A DNA stretch of 64,000 bases from JACZUI01 sp965216725 (GCA_965216725.1 CBDCGI010000023.1:62001-126000), one strand, 5' to 3'. Counted from the first letter of the stretch, positions 34,473-43,670 are shown. Notes: generated from the letters alone by a model not told the origin. Translations and numbers: made by a program.

Positions 34473-35495
34473 CCTCGGCTCGGGGAAGTGACAGGCGACC
34501 ATCTGGCCGGCCCCCAGGTCTCTGAGTGGTGGCACCTCAGCCGAACAGACCTCTTCTGCTTTCCAACACCTGGTGCGGAACACGCAACCCGACGGCGGGT
34601 CGGCGGGGCTCGGCAGATCTCCCTCCAGGACGATTCGCTCCCGATTCCGCTCCGCCTCACGGTCGGCCACCGGCACGGCCGACAGTAGGGCCTGGGTATA
34701 GGGGTGCTGAGGAGACTCATAGATCTGGTCTCGCGTGCCCGACTCCACGATGTGGCCCAGATACATCACCGAGACTCGGGAGGAGATGTGCCGGACCACG
34801 GCGAGGTCGTGAGCGATGAAGAGGAATGCGATGCCGAATTCCTTCTGGATGTCCATGAGCAGGTTGACCAGCTGAGCCTGAATGGAAACGTCGAGAGCAG
34901 AGACTGGCTCGTCGGCGATGATGAGCTTGGGATCGAGGGCCAGGGCGCGGGCCACACCGATGCGTTGACGTTGTCCTCCCGAGAACTGGTGGGGGTAGCG
35001 GTTGGCGTGCTCGGGGTTGAGACCTACCACCTCGAGCAGCTCCTTGGCCTTCTTCTTGCGGTCCGCGTCGGAGCCGATCTTGTGGATGGTCAAGGCCTCG
35101 GTGATTATGTCTCGGATCGTCATCCGGGGATTCAAAGAGGCGAAGGGATCCTGGAAGATGATCTGCATGTCCCGCCGGTATTTGTTCATCTGCCTCTTGG
35201 ACGCCTGAGTTAGGTCCTCCCCTTCGAAGTAGACCCGTCCGGAAGTCGGTTCGTGGAGCCTGAGGATCGCTCGTCCGGTGGTCGACTTCCCACAGCCTGA
35301 CTCGCCCACCAGACCGTGAGTCTCGCCTGCTGCGACCTCGAAGCTGACACCGTCGACAGCCTTGACGTCTCCGATGTGCTTCTTGAAAACCACACCCTGG
35401 GTGAGGGGAAACCACTTGACCAGGTCCTGAACCACCAGGAGGGCGTCGGAATTGGTGTCCACGGTCTGCACCGAGGCGTCATCAGACTGCGTCAT
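34437..35495 (-). CDS. Peptide-type ABC transporter ATP-binding protein (OppF-like)
   Basis: 352 residues. Walker A GESGCGKST, Q-loop in FQDPFASLNP, signature FSGGQRQRIGVARAL and Walker B LIIADEPVSALD are all intact. The C-terminal peptide-transporter extension has GCVFRTRCWKAEEVCSAEVP and a final ACHF, the four-cysteine set seen in Opp/Dpp ATPases. ATG at 35493-35495 is preceded by GGAGGAGGTGAT, a near-perfect Shine-Dalgarno. It overlaps the oppD-like gene by 14 bp. Confidence 0.95.
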   Translation of the reverse strand: MTQSDDASVQTVDTNSDALLVVQDLVKWFPLTQGVVFKKHIGDVKAVDGVSFEVAAGETHGLVGESGCGKSTTGRAILRLHEPTSGRVYFEGEDLTQASKRQMNKYRRDMQIIFQDPFASLNPRMTIRDIITEALTIHKIGSDADRKKKAKELLEVVGLNPEHANRYPHQFSGGQRQRIGVARALALDPKLIIADEPVSALDVSIQAQLVNLLMDIQKEFGIAFLFIAHDLAVVRHISSRVSVMYLGHIVESGTRDQIYESPQHPYTQALLSAVPVADREAERNRERIVLEGDLPSPADPPSGCVFRTRCWKAEEVCSAEVPPLRDLGAGQMVACHFPEPRSVLSITGSSTA

Positions 35496-36552
35496 CAATC
35501 ACCTCCTCCAGCGCGATATCCCGTACCTCCTCGGCCCGGTGGCAAGACACCCGCCCCCCGTAGCCGTTGATCGACCTCATCTCTGGCCGCTCAGCCGAGC
35601 AGATGTCGATGGCGTATGGGCAACGAGGATGGAACGAGCATCCGGTGGGTAGTTTTATCAAGCTCGGTGGCGTTCCCTGGATCGGAAGCAGGCGCTCGTC
35701 TTCGCCGATGAGCGAGGGAATCGATGCCATGAGGCCCTCGGCATAGGGGTGAGCGTGTGCTTCGTAGAACTCGTCTGCGTCTGCTTTCTCGACCACACTC
35801 CCTGCGTACATCAATTGCACGGTGTCGGACACAGAAGCCACCACACCAAGATCGTGGGTGATGAGGATCAGACCCATGTTGTTCTCTTCTTGGAGCCTTG
35901 CCAACAACTCCATGATTTGGGCCTGGACGGTCACGTCGAGAGCAGTCGTCGGCTCGTCGGCGATGAGGACGGCAGGGTCGAGTGCCAGTGCCATGGCGAT
36001 CATGACACGTTGCCTCATCCCGCCCGAGAACTGATGGGGATAATCACCCACACGGCGTCTGGCTTCGGGGATGCGAACCTGTTCCATCAGCTCGATCGCA
36101 GCCTCCCGGGCCTCCTTCTTGCTCGCTCCGCGATGCACTCGGAACATCTCGCCGATCTGGTTCCCGACCGAGTACACCGGGTTGAGAGCCGTCAATGGAT
36201 CCTGGAAGATCATGGCGATCTCCTGGCCTCGAACCTTGCGTCGGTCGGCTTCGGAGAGGTCGGCCAGGTCCTGACCTCGGAAGCGAATCGAGTCCTGGGT
36301 CACCAACCCCGGCGGGCTTGGGACGATGCCCATGATGGCCTGGGCGGTGACGCTCTTGCCGGAGCCCGACTCCCCGATGATGGCCAGAGTTTCTCCGGCG
36401 TGGAGGTTGAACGAGACACTCTGGACTGCCCTGACGATGCCGGCATCGGTTCGAAACTCGACACTCAGGTTCTCGACCTCGAGGAGAGTCTCCCCGACTA
36501 TCTGCTTGTGGGTCGGGACGTCCGTAACCGTCACTGGGCCTTCCTCCATCAC
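35482..36552 (-). CDS. Peptide-type ABC transporter ATP-binding protein (OppD-like)
   Basis: 356 residues from the GTG at 36550-36552 that overlaps the oppC stop (GTGA). Walker A GESGSGKS, signature FSGGMRQRVMIAMAL and Walker B VLIADEPTTALD. The peptide-transporter tail has GCSFHPRCPYAIDICSAERP and SCHR. A second GTG six codons on (36534) has GGAGGAAGG just before it and may be the actual start. It forms a heterodimer with the adjacent OppF-like ATPase. Confidence 0.95.
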   Translation of the reverse strand: MMEEGPVTVTDVPTHKQIVGETLLEVENLSVEFRTDAGIVRAVQSVSFNLHAGETLAIIGESGSGKSVTAQAIMGIVPSPPGLVTQDSIRFRGQDLADLSEADRRKVRGQEIAMIFQDPLTALNPVYSVGNQIGEMFRVHRGASKKEAREAAIELMEQVRIPEARRRVGDYPHQFSGGMRQRVMIAMALALDPAVLIADEPTTALDVTVQAQIMELLARLQEENNMGLILITHDLGVVASVSDTVQLMYAGSVVEKADADEFYEAHAHPYAEGLMASIPSLIGEDERLLPIQGTPPSLIKLPTGCSFHPRCPYAIDICSAERPEMRSINGYGGRVSCHRAEEVRDIALEEVIDDAV

Positions 36553-37577
36553 CTGGTGCGTGGGTCCAGAGCGTCGCGGACGACGTCACCAAGAAGGAGG
36601 AAGCCGAGAACAGTCAACGAGAGAAAGAGGCCGGGGAACAGGAGTAGATGCGGGGTCTGGAGGATTCGGTCCTGGGCGTTGTTGATCATCAAGCCCCAGG
36701 AAATGGCCGGCAGCTGCAGACCCACCCCGAGGAACGACAACGCTGCCTCCGCGGCGATGAGACCACCGACACCAGTCATTGCATACACAACAGCGGGAGC
36801 GACAGCGTTGGGGAAGACATGGCGAAAGAGGATCCGATTGTTGGTCGCGCCAAGAGCGCGCGCCGCTTCGACATACTCCTTCTCCTTGGCTTGGAGAACC
36901 GCGCCACGAAAGATTCTGGACAACGTCGGCCAGCCGAACACACCAACGACGATGAGCACGTGCCAGACGTTTCTCCCCGAATTCGGGGCAATAGCGTTGA
37001 GAAAGAGGATGGCTCCGATGATGAACGGGAACGCGAAGAGAACGTCGACGAACCTCGATATCACCATGTCGGTCCCGCCGCCGTAGAACCCAGCGATGCC
37101 GCCAAGAACCAGGCCGATAGCGGCGATCACGATGGTTCCCCCGATGCCGATGATGATGGAGACTCGGGCGCCGTGAATCACCCGGGCGTAATAGTCACAA
37201 CCCTGGATGTCGGTGCCGAACCAGTGCTCAGACGAGGGACGAAGCAAGTCCTGGAACTCGCCGGTCTCCGGGTTGCGTAACGAGCACTCGGTGGGGTCGT
37301 GAGTTGCAGGCGAGGGTGCCGTGAACAAGCCGGGGACGATGGCCATGAGTGTGAAAGTCCCGATGAGAAAGGCAGCCACCCAGAACAGCTTCCGGCGCCG
37401 AATCTGCTTCCAGGCGTCGGCAAACAGCCCTGCCTCTTTTTGTTCCGGCTCCAGTGGATCGATGTCCCCGGCTACAGCCGCCTCGACCATCGCCTCGGTG
37501 CCCATGGCGACCGGGTCATGCTGCTCGCGAAACTCCTCTTCGGTTTGATCCGGGCCCCGGCGCCCGGTGTCACTCAT
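36549..37577 (-). CDS. Peptide-type ABC transporter permease (OppC-like)
   Basis: 342 residues with six membrane segments. The cytosolic EAA loop is EYVEAARALGATNNRILFRH. About 50 acidic residues precede the first helix. An extracytosolic loop with HDPTECSLRNPETGEF and the FGTDIQGCDYYARVIHG motif is typical of OppC. It overlaps the OppB-like gene by 8 bp. Confidence 0.94.
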   Translation of the reverse strand: MSDTGRRGPDQTEEEFREQHDPVAMGTEAMVEAAVAGDIDPLEPEQKEAGLFADAWKQIRRRKLFWVAAFLIGTFTLMAIVPGLFTAPSPATHDPTECSLRNPETGEFQDLLRPSSEHWFGTDIQGCDYYARVIHGARVSIIIGIGGTIVIAAIGLVLGGIAGFYGGGTDMVISRFVDVLFAFPFIIGAILFLNAIAPNSGRNVWHVLIVVGVFGWPTLSRIFRGAVLQAKEKEYVEAARALGATNNRILFRHVFPNAVAPAVVYAMTGVGGLIAAEAALSFLGVGLQLPAISWGLMINNAQDRILQTPHLLLFPGLFLSLTVLGFLLLGDVVRDALDPRTR

Positions 37578-38517
37578 AGCGAATTCTGGGATCGAGAACT
37601 GCGTAGAAGAGATCGATGATCAAACTCGCCAGGAGGTAGATGATGACGGCCGCAATCGTGAAACCGACAACGATCGCGTGATCTCGCTGCGCTATCGCAC
37701 CGACGATCGTCGACCCCATACCTGGAATGTTGAACACTGTCTCGGTTATCACAGCGCCGCCCATGAGCGCGGCCAGGTCGAGGCCGATGAAGGTGACCAC
37801 CGGCACCAGAGCGTTGCGCAGAGCGTGACGCCCAACAACTCTGGTCTGGGGAAGGCCTTTGGCCTTCGCCGTCTGGATGTAGTCCTCACGCAGCGATTCA
37901 GTGAGCGTGGTTCGGGTGAGCCTGGCCACATATGCGAGGGAAAGGGTTGCCAGCACGAACGCGGGCAATACATACGACATCCAGCCATCCTGGATGCCCC
38001 CCACCGGGAACCAGTCGAGCCATATCCCAAACACAGATTGGGCAGCAAACCCCAGGACGAACACGGGTATGGCCACCGCGAAAGTGGTCGACACCAGCAC
38101 CAGTTGATCTAAGAATTTGTCCTTCTTGAGAGCGGCAACGATCCCAGCTGTGAGGCCGATGACGATCTCCACGATGATGGCGAGACCGGCAAGGCGAAGA
38201 GTCCTGGGGAACACCTCGCTGAAGATCTCGTTGACCTCCCTGCGACGCAGGATCGATTCACCGAGGTCACCCCTCATCACGTCGCCCATATAGAGGACGT
38301 ACTGTCGCCACACGGGCTCGTCGAGGTGGTAACGCTCGATGAGATTCTGGCGCACCGTCTCCGACATCGCCCGCTCTCCACCCAGGGCGGCCACGGGGTC
38401 GCCAGGAAGGGCAAACCCGGCAAGGAACACCAGCAACGTCGCTCCGATGAATGTTGGGATCATCAGCAGCAGGCGACGCAGGGTGTAACGCAGCACGGCG
38501 GGCATCGTAGTGGACAT
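37570..38517 (-). CDS. Peptide-type ABC transporter permease (OppB-like)
   Basis: 315 residues from the ATG at 38515-38517 (MSTTMPAVLRYTLRRLLLMI), the normal OppB N terminus. Cytosolic EAA-like loop: DYIQTAKAKGLPQTRVVGRH. An in-frame upstream reading to 38613 runs through a hairpin and is rejected. The strong hairpin at 38617-38646 separates this gene from the receptor gene and likely reduces its expression. Confidence 0.94.
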   Translation of the reverse strand: MSTTMPAVLRYTLRRLLLMIPTFIGATLLVFLAGFALPGDPVAALGGERAMSETVRQNLIERYHLDEPVWRQYVLYMGDVMRGDLGESILRRREVNEIFSEVFPRTLRLAGLAIIVEIVIGLTAGIVAALKKDKFLDQLVLVSTTFAVAIPVFVLGFAAQSVFGIWLDWFPVGGIQDGWMSYVLPAFVLATLSLAYVARLTRTTLTESLREDYIQTAKAKGLPQTRVVGRHALRNALVPVVTFIGLDLAALMGGAVITETVFNIPGMGSTIVGAIAQRDHAIVVGFTIAAVIIYLLASLIIDLFYAVLDPRIRYE

Positions 38518-38616
38518 GAACGGTGCTGCAACTGATCCTTGCCCTCGTGTGTCGGGGCGATGACAAATGGGCAACCCTCGCGTCCGTGCCTGGGCGGGGC
38601 CGGCAGGGTCCAAAAT

Positions 38617-38646
38617 GAGTGGGGGCCCCTTGCGGGGCCCCCACTC
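38617..38646 (-). terminator. Very strong hairpin between the receptor and permease genes
   Basis: Arms GAGTGGGGGCCCC (38617-38629) and GGGGCCCCCACTC (38634-38646) are perfect complements with a four-base loop. On the minus strand it is followed by ATTTTGG, a short T-run. A smaller hairpin (TCCC/GGGA with TTAC loop, about 38657-38668) precedes it. In this place, right after the receptor stop, it would end most transcripts, giving an excess of receptor over permease. Confidence 0.7.
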
Positions 38647-38675
38647 GGTTCAGAAATCCCTTACGGGAATCTTTA

Positions 38676-40394
38676 TCAACCGCCGACTACGACCATCTCC
38701 TCCCAGAGGAAGAAGCCAAAGTCGTTGTAAATGACGTTCTCGACGGTGTCGTTCCAGACGTACTGAGCCAGACCGTAGGAGATCGGCATCACCGGCATTT
38801 CACTGCCGAGTAGTACCTGTGCCTCCTCGAGGAACGGAATTGCTTCCTCTTCGGTCGGCGAAGTCGCTGCAGCATCCATCAACGCATCGAAGTCCGCATT
38901 GGAATACGAAGCGAAGTTGTCACCGGAATCGGTGTAGTACAGCGGTGCCAGGAAGTTGTAGGCGCTCGGGTAGTCCCAACCCCAGCCGAGACGATATGGC
39001 TCGACGGGCTTCGGACCTCCGGTCAGGCCCAAGAACTCGAGGTAGGCAGCCCACTCAAGAGTCATGAACTCGACCTCGATACCGAGGTTGTTGGTCCAGT
39101 CGTTGGCCACAGCCTCGATCCAGTCCTCGTGTCCACCACCAGCGTTGAAGGAGATGATCGCCTTGCCGCCGGGGATCCCGCCGAGGGCGTCATAAGCTTC
39201 CTTCGCTGCTGCCGGGTCGAACACACATCCAGGACAGGTGTCAAGACCGTCGACCGCACCGGTAGCGACCGGCGGGACGAAGCCATTGGCAACCTGACGC
39301 TGCAGGATTCGTGTGGCAATAGCCTCACGGTCCACAGCCTGGACGAGAGCTCTACGCATCTCCGGGTTGTCGTACGGCGGTGTCGCCGTTGGGAACCCGA
39401 GATAACCGAACGAGCCAGTGGCCAGCTCGGTGAAGTTGTCGTAGTCGCCCTTGGCCTGATCGATCAGAGCTGAGTCACCAATTGCCTCAACATCGATCTG
39501 CCCATCGAGCAGAGCCTGGTATGAGGCGACAGGATCGGTGATGATCAAGAACTCGACGACGTCTGGGTTACCCGGCTTGCCGTAGTAACTGTCGTTGCGC
39601 TCGAGTGTGATCGACACCTCGTGCTGCCAGGGCTCGGACATCTTGTAGGGACCGTTGCCGATGGGCATGTCGGCATAACCATCCGCATTCACCGCATCAA
39701 CATTGACGGGTGAGAAGGCGGGGTGAGCGACAATCTTCGGCACGAGGGCCAGCGAAGCGTCCAGGGTCAGCTGGAAGGTGAGATCGTCGACGGCTGCGAT
39801 ACCTTCGACCTGCTCGTCTCCAACTACGCCTGTTCCTTCGCCGCCACTGACATCGTCCCATCCAAGGATGTGAGCACCATGGCTACCACCGTGGTATTCC
39901 ACGGACGAGCCAAGGTCTGGGTCAGCGAGACGGTTGAAGCCATCAACGAAAGACTGAGCGGTGACGGGAGTTCCGTCCGAGAAGGTCATGCCTTCGCGGA
40001 GGTTGAACGTCCACACCGTGTTGTCCTCGTTGGGCTCCCAGCTCTCAGCGGCACCTGGGATGACGGCGCCACCTGCGGGGTCGTAGAGGGTCAGACCGTC
40101 CCAAAGGAGACGGGCAACCTCAAACCCCTCCGAGTCAGAGACCAACTGGGCATCAATGGCCGGCGGCTCACTCAGTGAGCCTCTGACCGTGCCGCCCATC
40201 ATGGACTCGGCCTCGGTGGTGTCTGGCGACTCGCTCGGCTCTGTGGTGTCGGGGCCCGATGCCTCAGTGGTATCGGCTCCGCCACCCGCCGTCGTTGTTG
40301 TGTCGTCGCCCTCATCGCTACCGCAAGCGGCAACGATCATGGCCAACACAGCAAGGATCGCGAGTAAACGCCATCGCGTGTTGCTGGTATTCAA
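38676..40394 (-). CDS. Peptide-type ABC transporter substrate-binding lipoprotein (SBP_bac_5)
   Basis: 572 residues. N terminus MNTSNTRWRLLAILAVLAMI then VAACGSD: lipobox with Cys24. A Thr/Asp/Glu linker (about 25-65) precedes the ligand-binding fold (VRGSLSEPPAIDAQLVSD..., with LREGMTFSDGTPVTA typical of DppA/OppA). The TTG at 40392-40394 is selected because GGGAGG lies four or five bases upstream and it gives a compact signal peptide; a TTG seven codons earlier lacks such a site. It would be the most abundant component of this importer. Confidence 0.93.
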   Translation of the reverse strand: MNTSNTRWRLLAILAVLAMIVAACGSDEGDDTTTTAGGGADTTEASGPDTTEPSESPDTTEAESMMGGTVRGSLSEPPAIDAQLVSDSEGFEVARLLWDGLTLYDPAGGAVIPGAAESWEPNEDNTVWTFNLREGMTFSDGTPVTAQSFVDGFNRLADPDLGSSVEYHGGSHGAHILGWDDVSGGEGTGVVGDEQVEGIAAVDDLTFQLTLDASLALVPKIVAHPAFSPVNVDAVNADGYADMPIGNGPYKMSEPWQHEVSITLERNDSYYGKPGNPDVVEFLIITDPVASYQALLDGQIDVEAIGDSALIDQAKGDYDNFTELATGSFGYLGFPTATPPYDNPEMRRALVQAVDREAIATRILQRQVANGFVPPVATGAVDGLDTCPGCVFDPAAAKEAYDALGGIPGGKAIISFNAGGGHEDWIEAVANDWTNNLGIEVEFMTLEWAAYLEFLGLTGGPKPVEPYRLGWGWDYPSAYNFLAPLYYTDSGDNFASYSNADFDALMDAAATSPTEEEAIPFLEEAQVLLGSEMPVMPISYGLAQYVWNDTVENVIYNDFGFFLWEEMVVVGG

Positions 40395-40411
40395 AGTACC
40401 TCCCTGTACTT
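40394..40411 (-). promoter_or_regulatory. Palindrome enclosing the Shine-Dalgarno of the receptor gene
   Basis: On the minus strand the leader reads AAGTAC-AGGGAG-GTACTT then the TTG start, so 6-bp perfect arms flank the Shine-Dalgarno. In RNA the GGGAGG core would sit in the loop and partly in the stem, and the last base of the arm is in the start codon. Opening or closing of this hairpin may control translation. Confidence 0.45.
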
Positions 40412-40422
40412 CCAAGGGTTAA

Positions 40423-40464
40423 CCGGCGGTTCTGACGCCGCCGGGGCAGGTCACAGAAGTGACC
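40423..40464. repeat. Two inverted repeats upstream of the receptor gene
   Basis: CCGGCGG (40423-40429) with CCGCCGG (40438-40444) and GGTCAC-AGAA-GTGACC (40449-40464) are both perfect. They lie in the 184-bp gap between the receptor gene and the divergent MOSC gene. The second one resembles a dimeric operator. No confident -10/-35 pair was found for either direction. Confidence 0.45.
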
Positions 40465-40578
40465 CGACACGCGAGGCTACCGATGCCCCTATTCCTATGC
40501 AACCAATCGTGACGGGTCGGCGACACCCTGCGCGACGCCAAATTGGACCGACAATCGAGATTTGGCCATGATTCGGGC

Positions 40579-41106
40579 ATGCATCCCGATCAGCTTGCTG
40601 CGATGGAACTGGCCCGGACGATGGAAGACGCGGCGACGTCGCCCGGGGATCGGGGAACCGTGACGATGATCGTGGTCAGAACGTCAGAGGACAATCGGGC
40701 TACACCTTTCTCCGTCCGATTGAGCGAGGACCTTGGGGTATTCGGCGACAGGTGGGGCGAGGCCGCGGCCAACAGGGACACTCAGGTGTCGCTCATCAAT
40801 TCCGGCGTCCTCGACATGCTCTCCGATGGCAACCGGGAAATGTGGGCGCCGGCAGGTGACAACTTCGTGGTCGACTTCGACTTGAGCGAGAGCAATCTTC
40901 CGGCAGGAACACAACTGAACGTCGGATCAGCCACTCTCGAGATCTCCGCAACCCCGCATCGAGGATGCGCGAAGTTCGCCGCGAGATACGGACCAGTGGC
41001 CCGACGGTTCGTCAACCTCACGCCGGAGCGGCGGTATCGCGGTGTTTACGCGCGGGTTGTGGCCGGAGGATCAGTTTCAGTGGATGACGCAGTGGTGAAG
41101 ATCTAG
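40579..41106 (+). CDS. MOSC domain-containing protein
   Basis: 175 residues from the ATG at 40579. The C-terminal half has HRGCAKFAARYGPVARRFVN with the conserved Cys that binds sulfur or molybdenum cofactor in MOSC proteins. The N-terminal part is VTMIVVRTSEDNRATP. Such stand-alone MOSC proteins may carry sulfur transfer or detoxify molybdenum-related ligands; the substrate is unknown. The TAG stop shares a CTAG palindrome with the opposite gene. Confidence 0.82.
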   Translation: MHPDQLAAMELARTMEDAATSPGDRGTVTMIVVRTSEDNRATPFSVRLSEDLGVFGDRWGEAAANRDTQVSLINSGVLDMLSDGNREMWAPAGDNFVVDFDLSESNLPAGTQLNVGSATLEISATPHRGCAKFAARYGPVARRFVNLTPERRYRGVYARVVAGGSVSVDDAVVKI

Positions 41107-41888
41107 GAGACGACCCGTGCCGACCCGGGACTGATCACCCGCAGTGTCTGCACGCCGTCTTCGATCTCCAAGCGCCACTCGTTGCCCTCGAATTCCCATG
41201 TCGAGAAATGGTCCTCCTCCAAATAGTCGGCGAAGGATGCTTCGTCCATCCCCTTCTCCCAGAAGTCGGCGATGCACTCTGGGGAGAATGGGTGAAGCAT
41301 GAAACAGACATGGAGATACATGTTGTTGATGTCGGGATCGGTCAAACTCGTCCGGACCATCACCGCATAGACAGCGTCGTCGGCCGGGTCGTAGGCACCG
41401 GCCAGCACCGAAGACTCGTCGAACTTGTGCGAGAAGCTGTCGAACGGTCCGGTCTCCGGAGAGCGGGCAATTCCACCGTCGACGATGGGCGGCTGCTCCA
41501 AGCCATTCCACAGGGTGGCCATTTCCGAGAATTCCACTCCCAGGGAATCCTCAGGGAGCCCGGTTACGGGGTCGGGTGCGGGTTCTGCAACCGGCGTCGG
41601 GCCTTCTTGTCCCGACCCGTGATCCCCGGTCATGTAGACGAACATCATCAACAGGACGATCACCACCCCGGCTGCCGTGCCCACCACTCGCGGGTACTCG
41701 ACGGCGATTTGCTTCGCTTGCTCCCAAGCCACGGCAAACCTCGTCGGTTCCTCTGATCCTTCCGTGGTGGGTTCGGAGGTGCCGGACGCCATGACCTCGT
41801 TTTTGAGACGGGTGTATTCGTCCTCAGATATCGACCCTGAGTCCCGAAGGCGGGACAGATCAACGAGTTGATTGAGCTTCTGCGACAT
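41103..41888 (-). CDS. SHOCT-like membrane protein with extracytosolic domain
   Basis: 261 residues. N terminus LVDLSRLRDSGSISEDEYTR is a short SHOCT-like helical motif (residues 7-32), followed by a linker, a membrane span (GTAAGVVIVLLMMFVYM, about 70-86) and a roughly 170-residue outer domain with two Cys (HVCFMLHPFSPEC). SHOCT motifs are commonly found at ends of membrane proteins and mediate oligomerisation. The outer domain is not recognised. It ends against MOSC with a shared CTAG. Confidence 0.7.
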   Translation of the reverse strand: MSQKLNQLVDLSRLRDSGSISEDEYTRLKNEVMASGTSEPTTEGSEEPTRFAVAWEQAKQIAVEYPRVVGTAAGVVIVLLMMFVYMTGDHGSGQEGPTPVAEPAPDPVTGLPEDSLGVEFSEMATLWNGLEQPPIVDGGIARSPETGPFDSFSHKFDESSVLAGAYDPADDAVYAVMVRTSLTDPDINNMYLHVCFMLHPFSPECIADFWEKGMDEASFADYLEEDHFSTWEFEGNEWRLEIEDGVQTLRVISPGSARVVS

Positions 41889-41960
41889 GGATGTTTATTG
41901 ATTCGACAACTTCTTACATCGGTCGTAAAGGACGGCGGCGTTAACACAATGAGCTGCCTA

Positions 41961-43436
41961 CTACCGACCAGAGACCTCAGGAAAGGCAAGAATTTCCATC
42001 TTCCGTCCATACATCCGGTGTTCGACTGTATGGAGCGTCTTCTCGGAGTAGCAGCTGAGCACCTCTCGCAATACATTTGGTACGACAAGCTCATCGGAGA
42101 GCGGGCACTCGCTGGCCATGCGGACCGCAAGAAGCACGTTCATCCGCTCGGTGACTGCCTCCGGCGACCATTTGTCTGATGCCACCAGAAATTGTCGTCT
42201 GCTGTCGGAGCCATGATCACCCACGAAGATGATGACATCATCAGGCTCGATTCTGGCGGCGAGGTCGAGCATGAATCGATTCAAACAAGCCATTTGCTCC
42301 TCGAAGAACTCCCGGCGAAGCTCGATAGGGATCCCGGGTGCGGCGAATCCGGGACCGGACCTTCGGCCAGTCACCTGGCGTTGACAGCTCCCGTCGAGAA
42401 ACATAGGTGGATGAGGTGCGATCAGGTGTGCGTACACGAGGTGCGATCGGGAGGACCGACTCAGCTCGCCAACATGCCTCTCAAGCCAATTCATAGCGTG
42501 CTCGGTGCTCAAGGTGAACGGGGATCCGAGGTTCCGAGCGAACCAGGAGCCCAGGACTGTGTCGTTGAGGATGATCGCCGTCGTGGTGTCGAACCAGGTC
42601 GGAGGAACGCACTCGTCGTAGTAGGAGCCACAGCCTCCACCACTCCACCCCGACTCCACCATTACTGTCCGATAGCCGTTATGTCTCATGGTTGCCACCA
42701 TGTAACTGTCTCCGCCAATCATGCCGCTAAGCCCCGAATCCGTCGCAGTGCCGCCTCCCGGTTGCACCACCGGATAATCCATTTCAAATAGGCTGGCAAC
42801 TGAGAGCAACGTCGTGGGGTAGCTCGCCCATACTGTGGGGGGAACCCGAAAGCCGGCGGCCTCAAGGTTCGAAACGAGTTGATCGGGTTCGCCCATCGAC
42901 TCTTGTCTTAAGGCATGGAGACCGGGATAGCCGTCCATAACGACAACGAAAATGTCGGGCTCAGCCACAAGCACGGCAGGTTGCTCTCGATTGTGGACGC
43001 TCGTGTTCTCCCCCAGCTTTGACCAGCTGATAGCCAGCTCCACAACGGGCCCGATCATGAGAGCGACAGCCAGACCGAAGATGATGGCCCTGGTGCCCAC
43101 CCAATCTCCGAGCCTCGTCAGGACCGCGGTGGCGAGAATGGCGACCAGCGCCACTGCGGTGAACCCGCGGGTCGGTCCAAGCTCATGGACGACTCGACCG
43201 CCCACCATAAACAGCACCACCAGTACAAATGTGATGTGCGTAGCAGTTGCTCGCCCAATTCCAATCCCCGTCAGGCCGAGCACGAAAAGCACGCCTATCA
43301 GCCACACCAGCGCCGCCAAGAGGGCGACACGTCCCGGCCGCGGCATCGCCACCAAGTTCGCAGCCATCACCTGAGTGGGCCAGAAGAAGGCGGCCGCCCC
43401 GAGCAGTCCGGCGTCACGCCAACTGAGCCATTTCAA
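41961..43436 (-). CDS. Membrane sulfatase-fold hydrolase/transferase
   Basis: 491 residues. About five membrane segments in the first 150 residues, then an alkaline phosphatase/sulfatase-fold domain: PDIFVVVMDGYPGLHALR (metal-binding Asp), WASYPTTLLSVAS (likely Thr/Ser nucleophile), LVYAHLIAPHPPMF and VIIFVGDHGSDS (metal Asp, His). This layout is like LtaS or phosphoethanolamine transferases, which modify surface polymers. The absence of a CxPxR motif argues against a formylglycine sulfatase. Start TTG at 43434-43436; an overlapping ATG is out of frame. Confidence 0.8.
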   Translation of the reverse strand: MKWLSWRDAGLLGAAAFFWPTQVMAANLVAMPRPGRVALLAALVWLIGVLFVLGLTGIGIGRATATHITFVLVVLFMVGGRVVHELGPTRGFTAVALVAILATAVLTRLGDWVGTRAIIFGLAVALMIGPVVELAISWSKLGENTSVHNREQPAVLVAEPDIFVVVMDGYPGLHALRQESMGEPDQLVSNLEAAGFRVPPTVWASYPTTLLSVASLFEMDYPVVQPGGGTATDSGLSGMIGGDSYMVATMRHNGYRTVMVESGWSGGGCGSYYDECVPPTWFDTTTAIILNDTVLGSWFARNLGSPFTLSTEHAMNWLERHVGELSRSSRSHLVYAHLIAPHPPMFLDGSCQRQVTGRRSGPGFAAPGIPIELRREFFEEQMACLNRFMLDLAARIEPDDVIIFVGDHGSDSRRQFLVASDKWSPEAVTERMNVLLAVRMASECPLSDELVVPNVLREVLSCYSEKTLHTVEHRMYGRKMEILAFPEVSGR

Positions 43437-43584
43437 GGGTTCATTCCTTCGGTTCAGTTACCGGTTCAGTGTCGCCTGTAACTCCGCCAATGTGACCGAC
43501 CGTCATACTTGAGGCGCTCGGTCCAAGAAAATGTCCGGGTCAAACGCGTCGGCGACTGCAGACTCCGCTCGAAATTGAAACGAG

Positions 43585-43670
43585 TGTCGGAGAGAGGACT
43601 CGAACCTCCACGGGCAAAGCTGCCCACTAGGCCCTCAACCTAGCGCGTCTACCAATTCCGCCACTCCGAC
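43585..43670 (-). tRNA. tRNA-Leu (anticodon GAG)
   Basis: An 86-nt class II tRNA. Acceptor arm GTCGGAG pairs with CTCCGAC, discriminator A. Anticodon arm CTAGG-TTGAGGG-CCTAG gives anticodon GAG (Leu, CUY codons). The long variable arm GGGCA..TGCCC is characteristic for Leu. T arm is GGAGG-TTCGAGT-CCTCT. CCA is not encoded. It lies 28 bp downstream of secG on the same strand and probably shares its transcript. Confidence 0.96.

Noticed and set aside
35749..37086. A 445-codon open frame on the plus strand opposite the oppD- and oppC-like genes
   Set aside because: The minus strand carries intact ABC ATPase and permease motifs across the whole region; long antisense frames are expected in GC-rich coding DNA.
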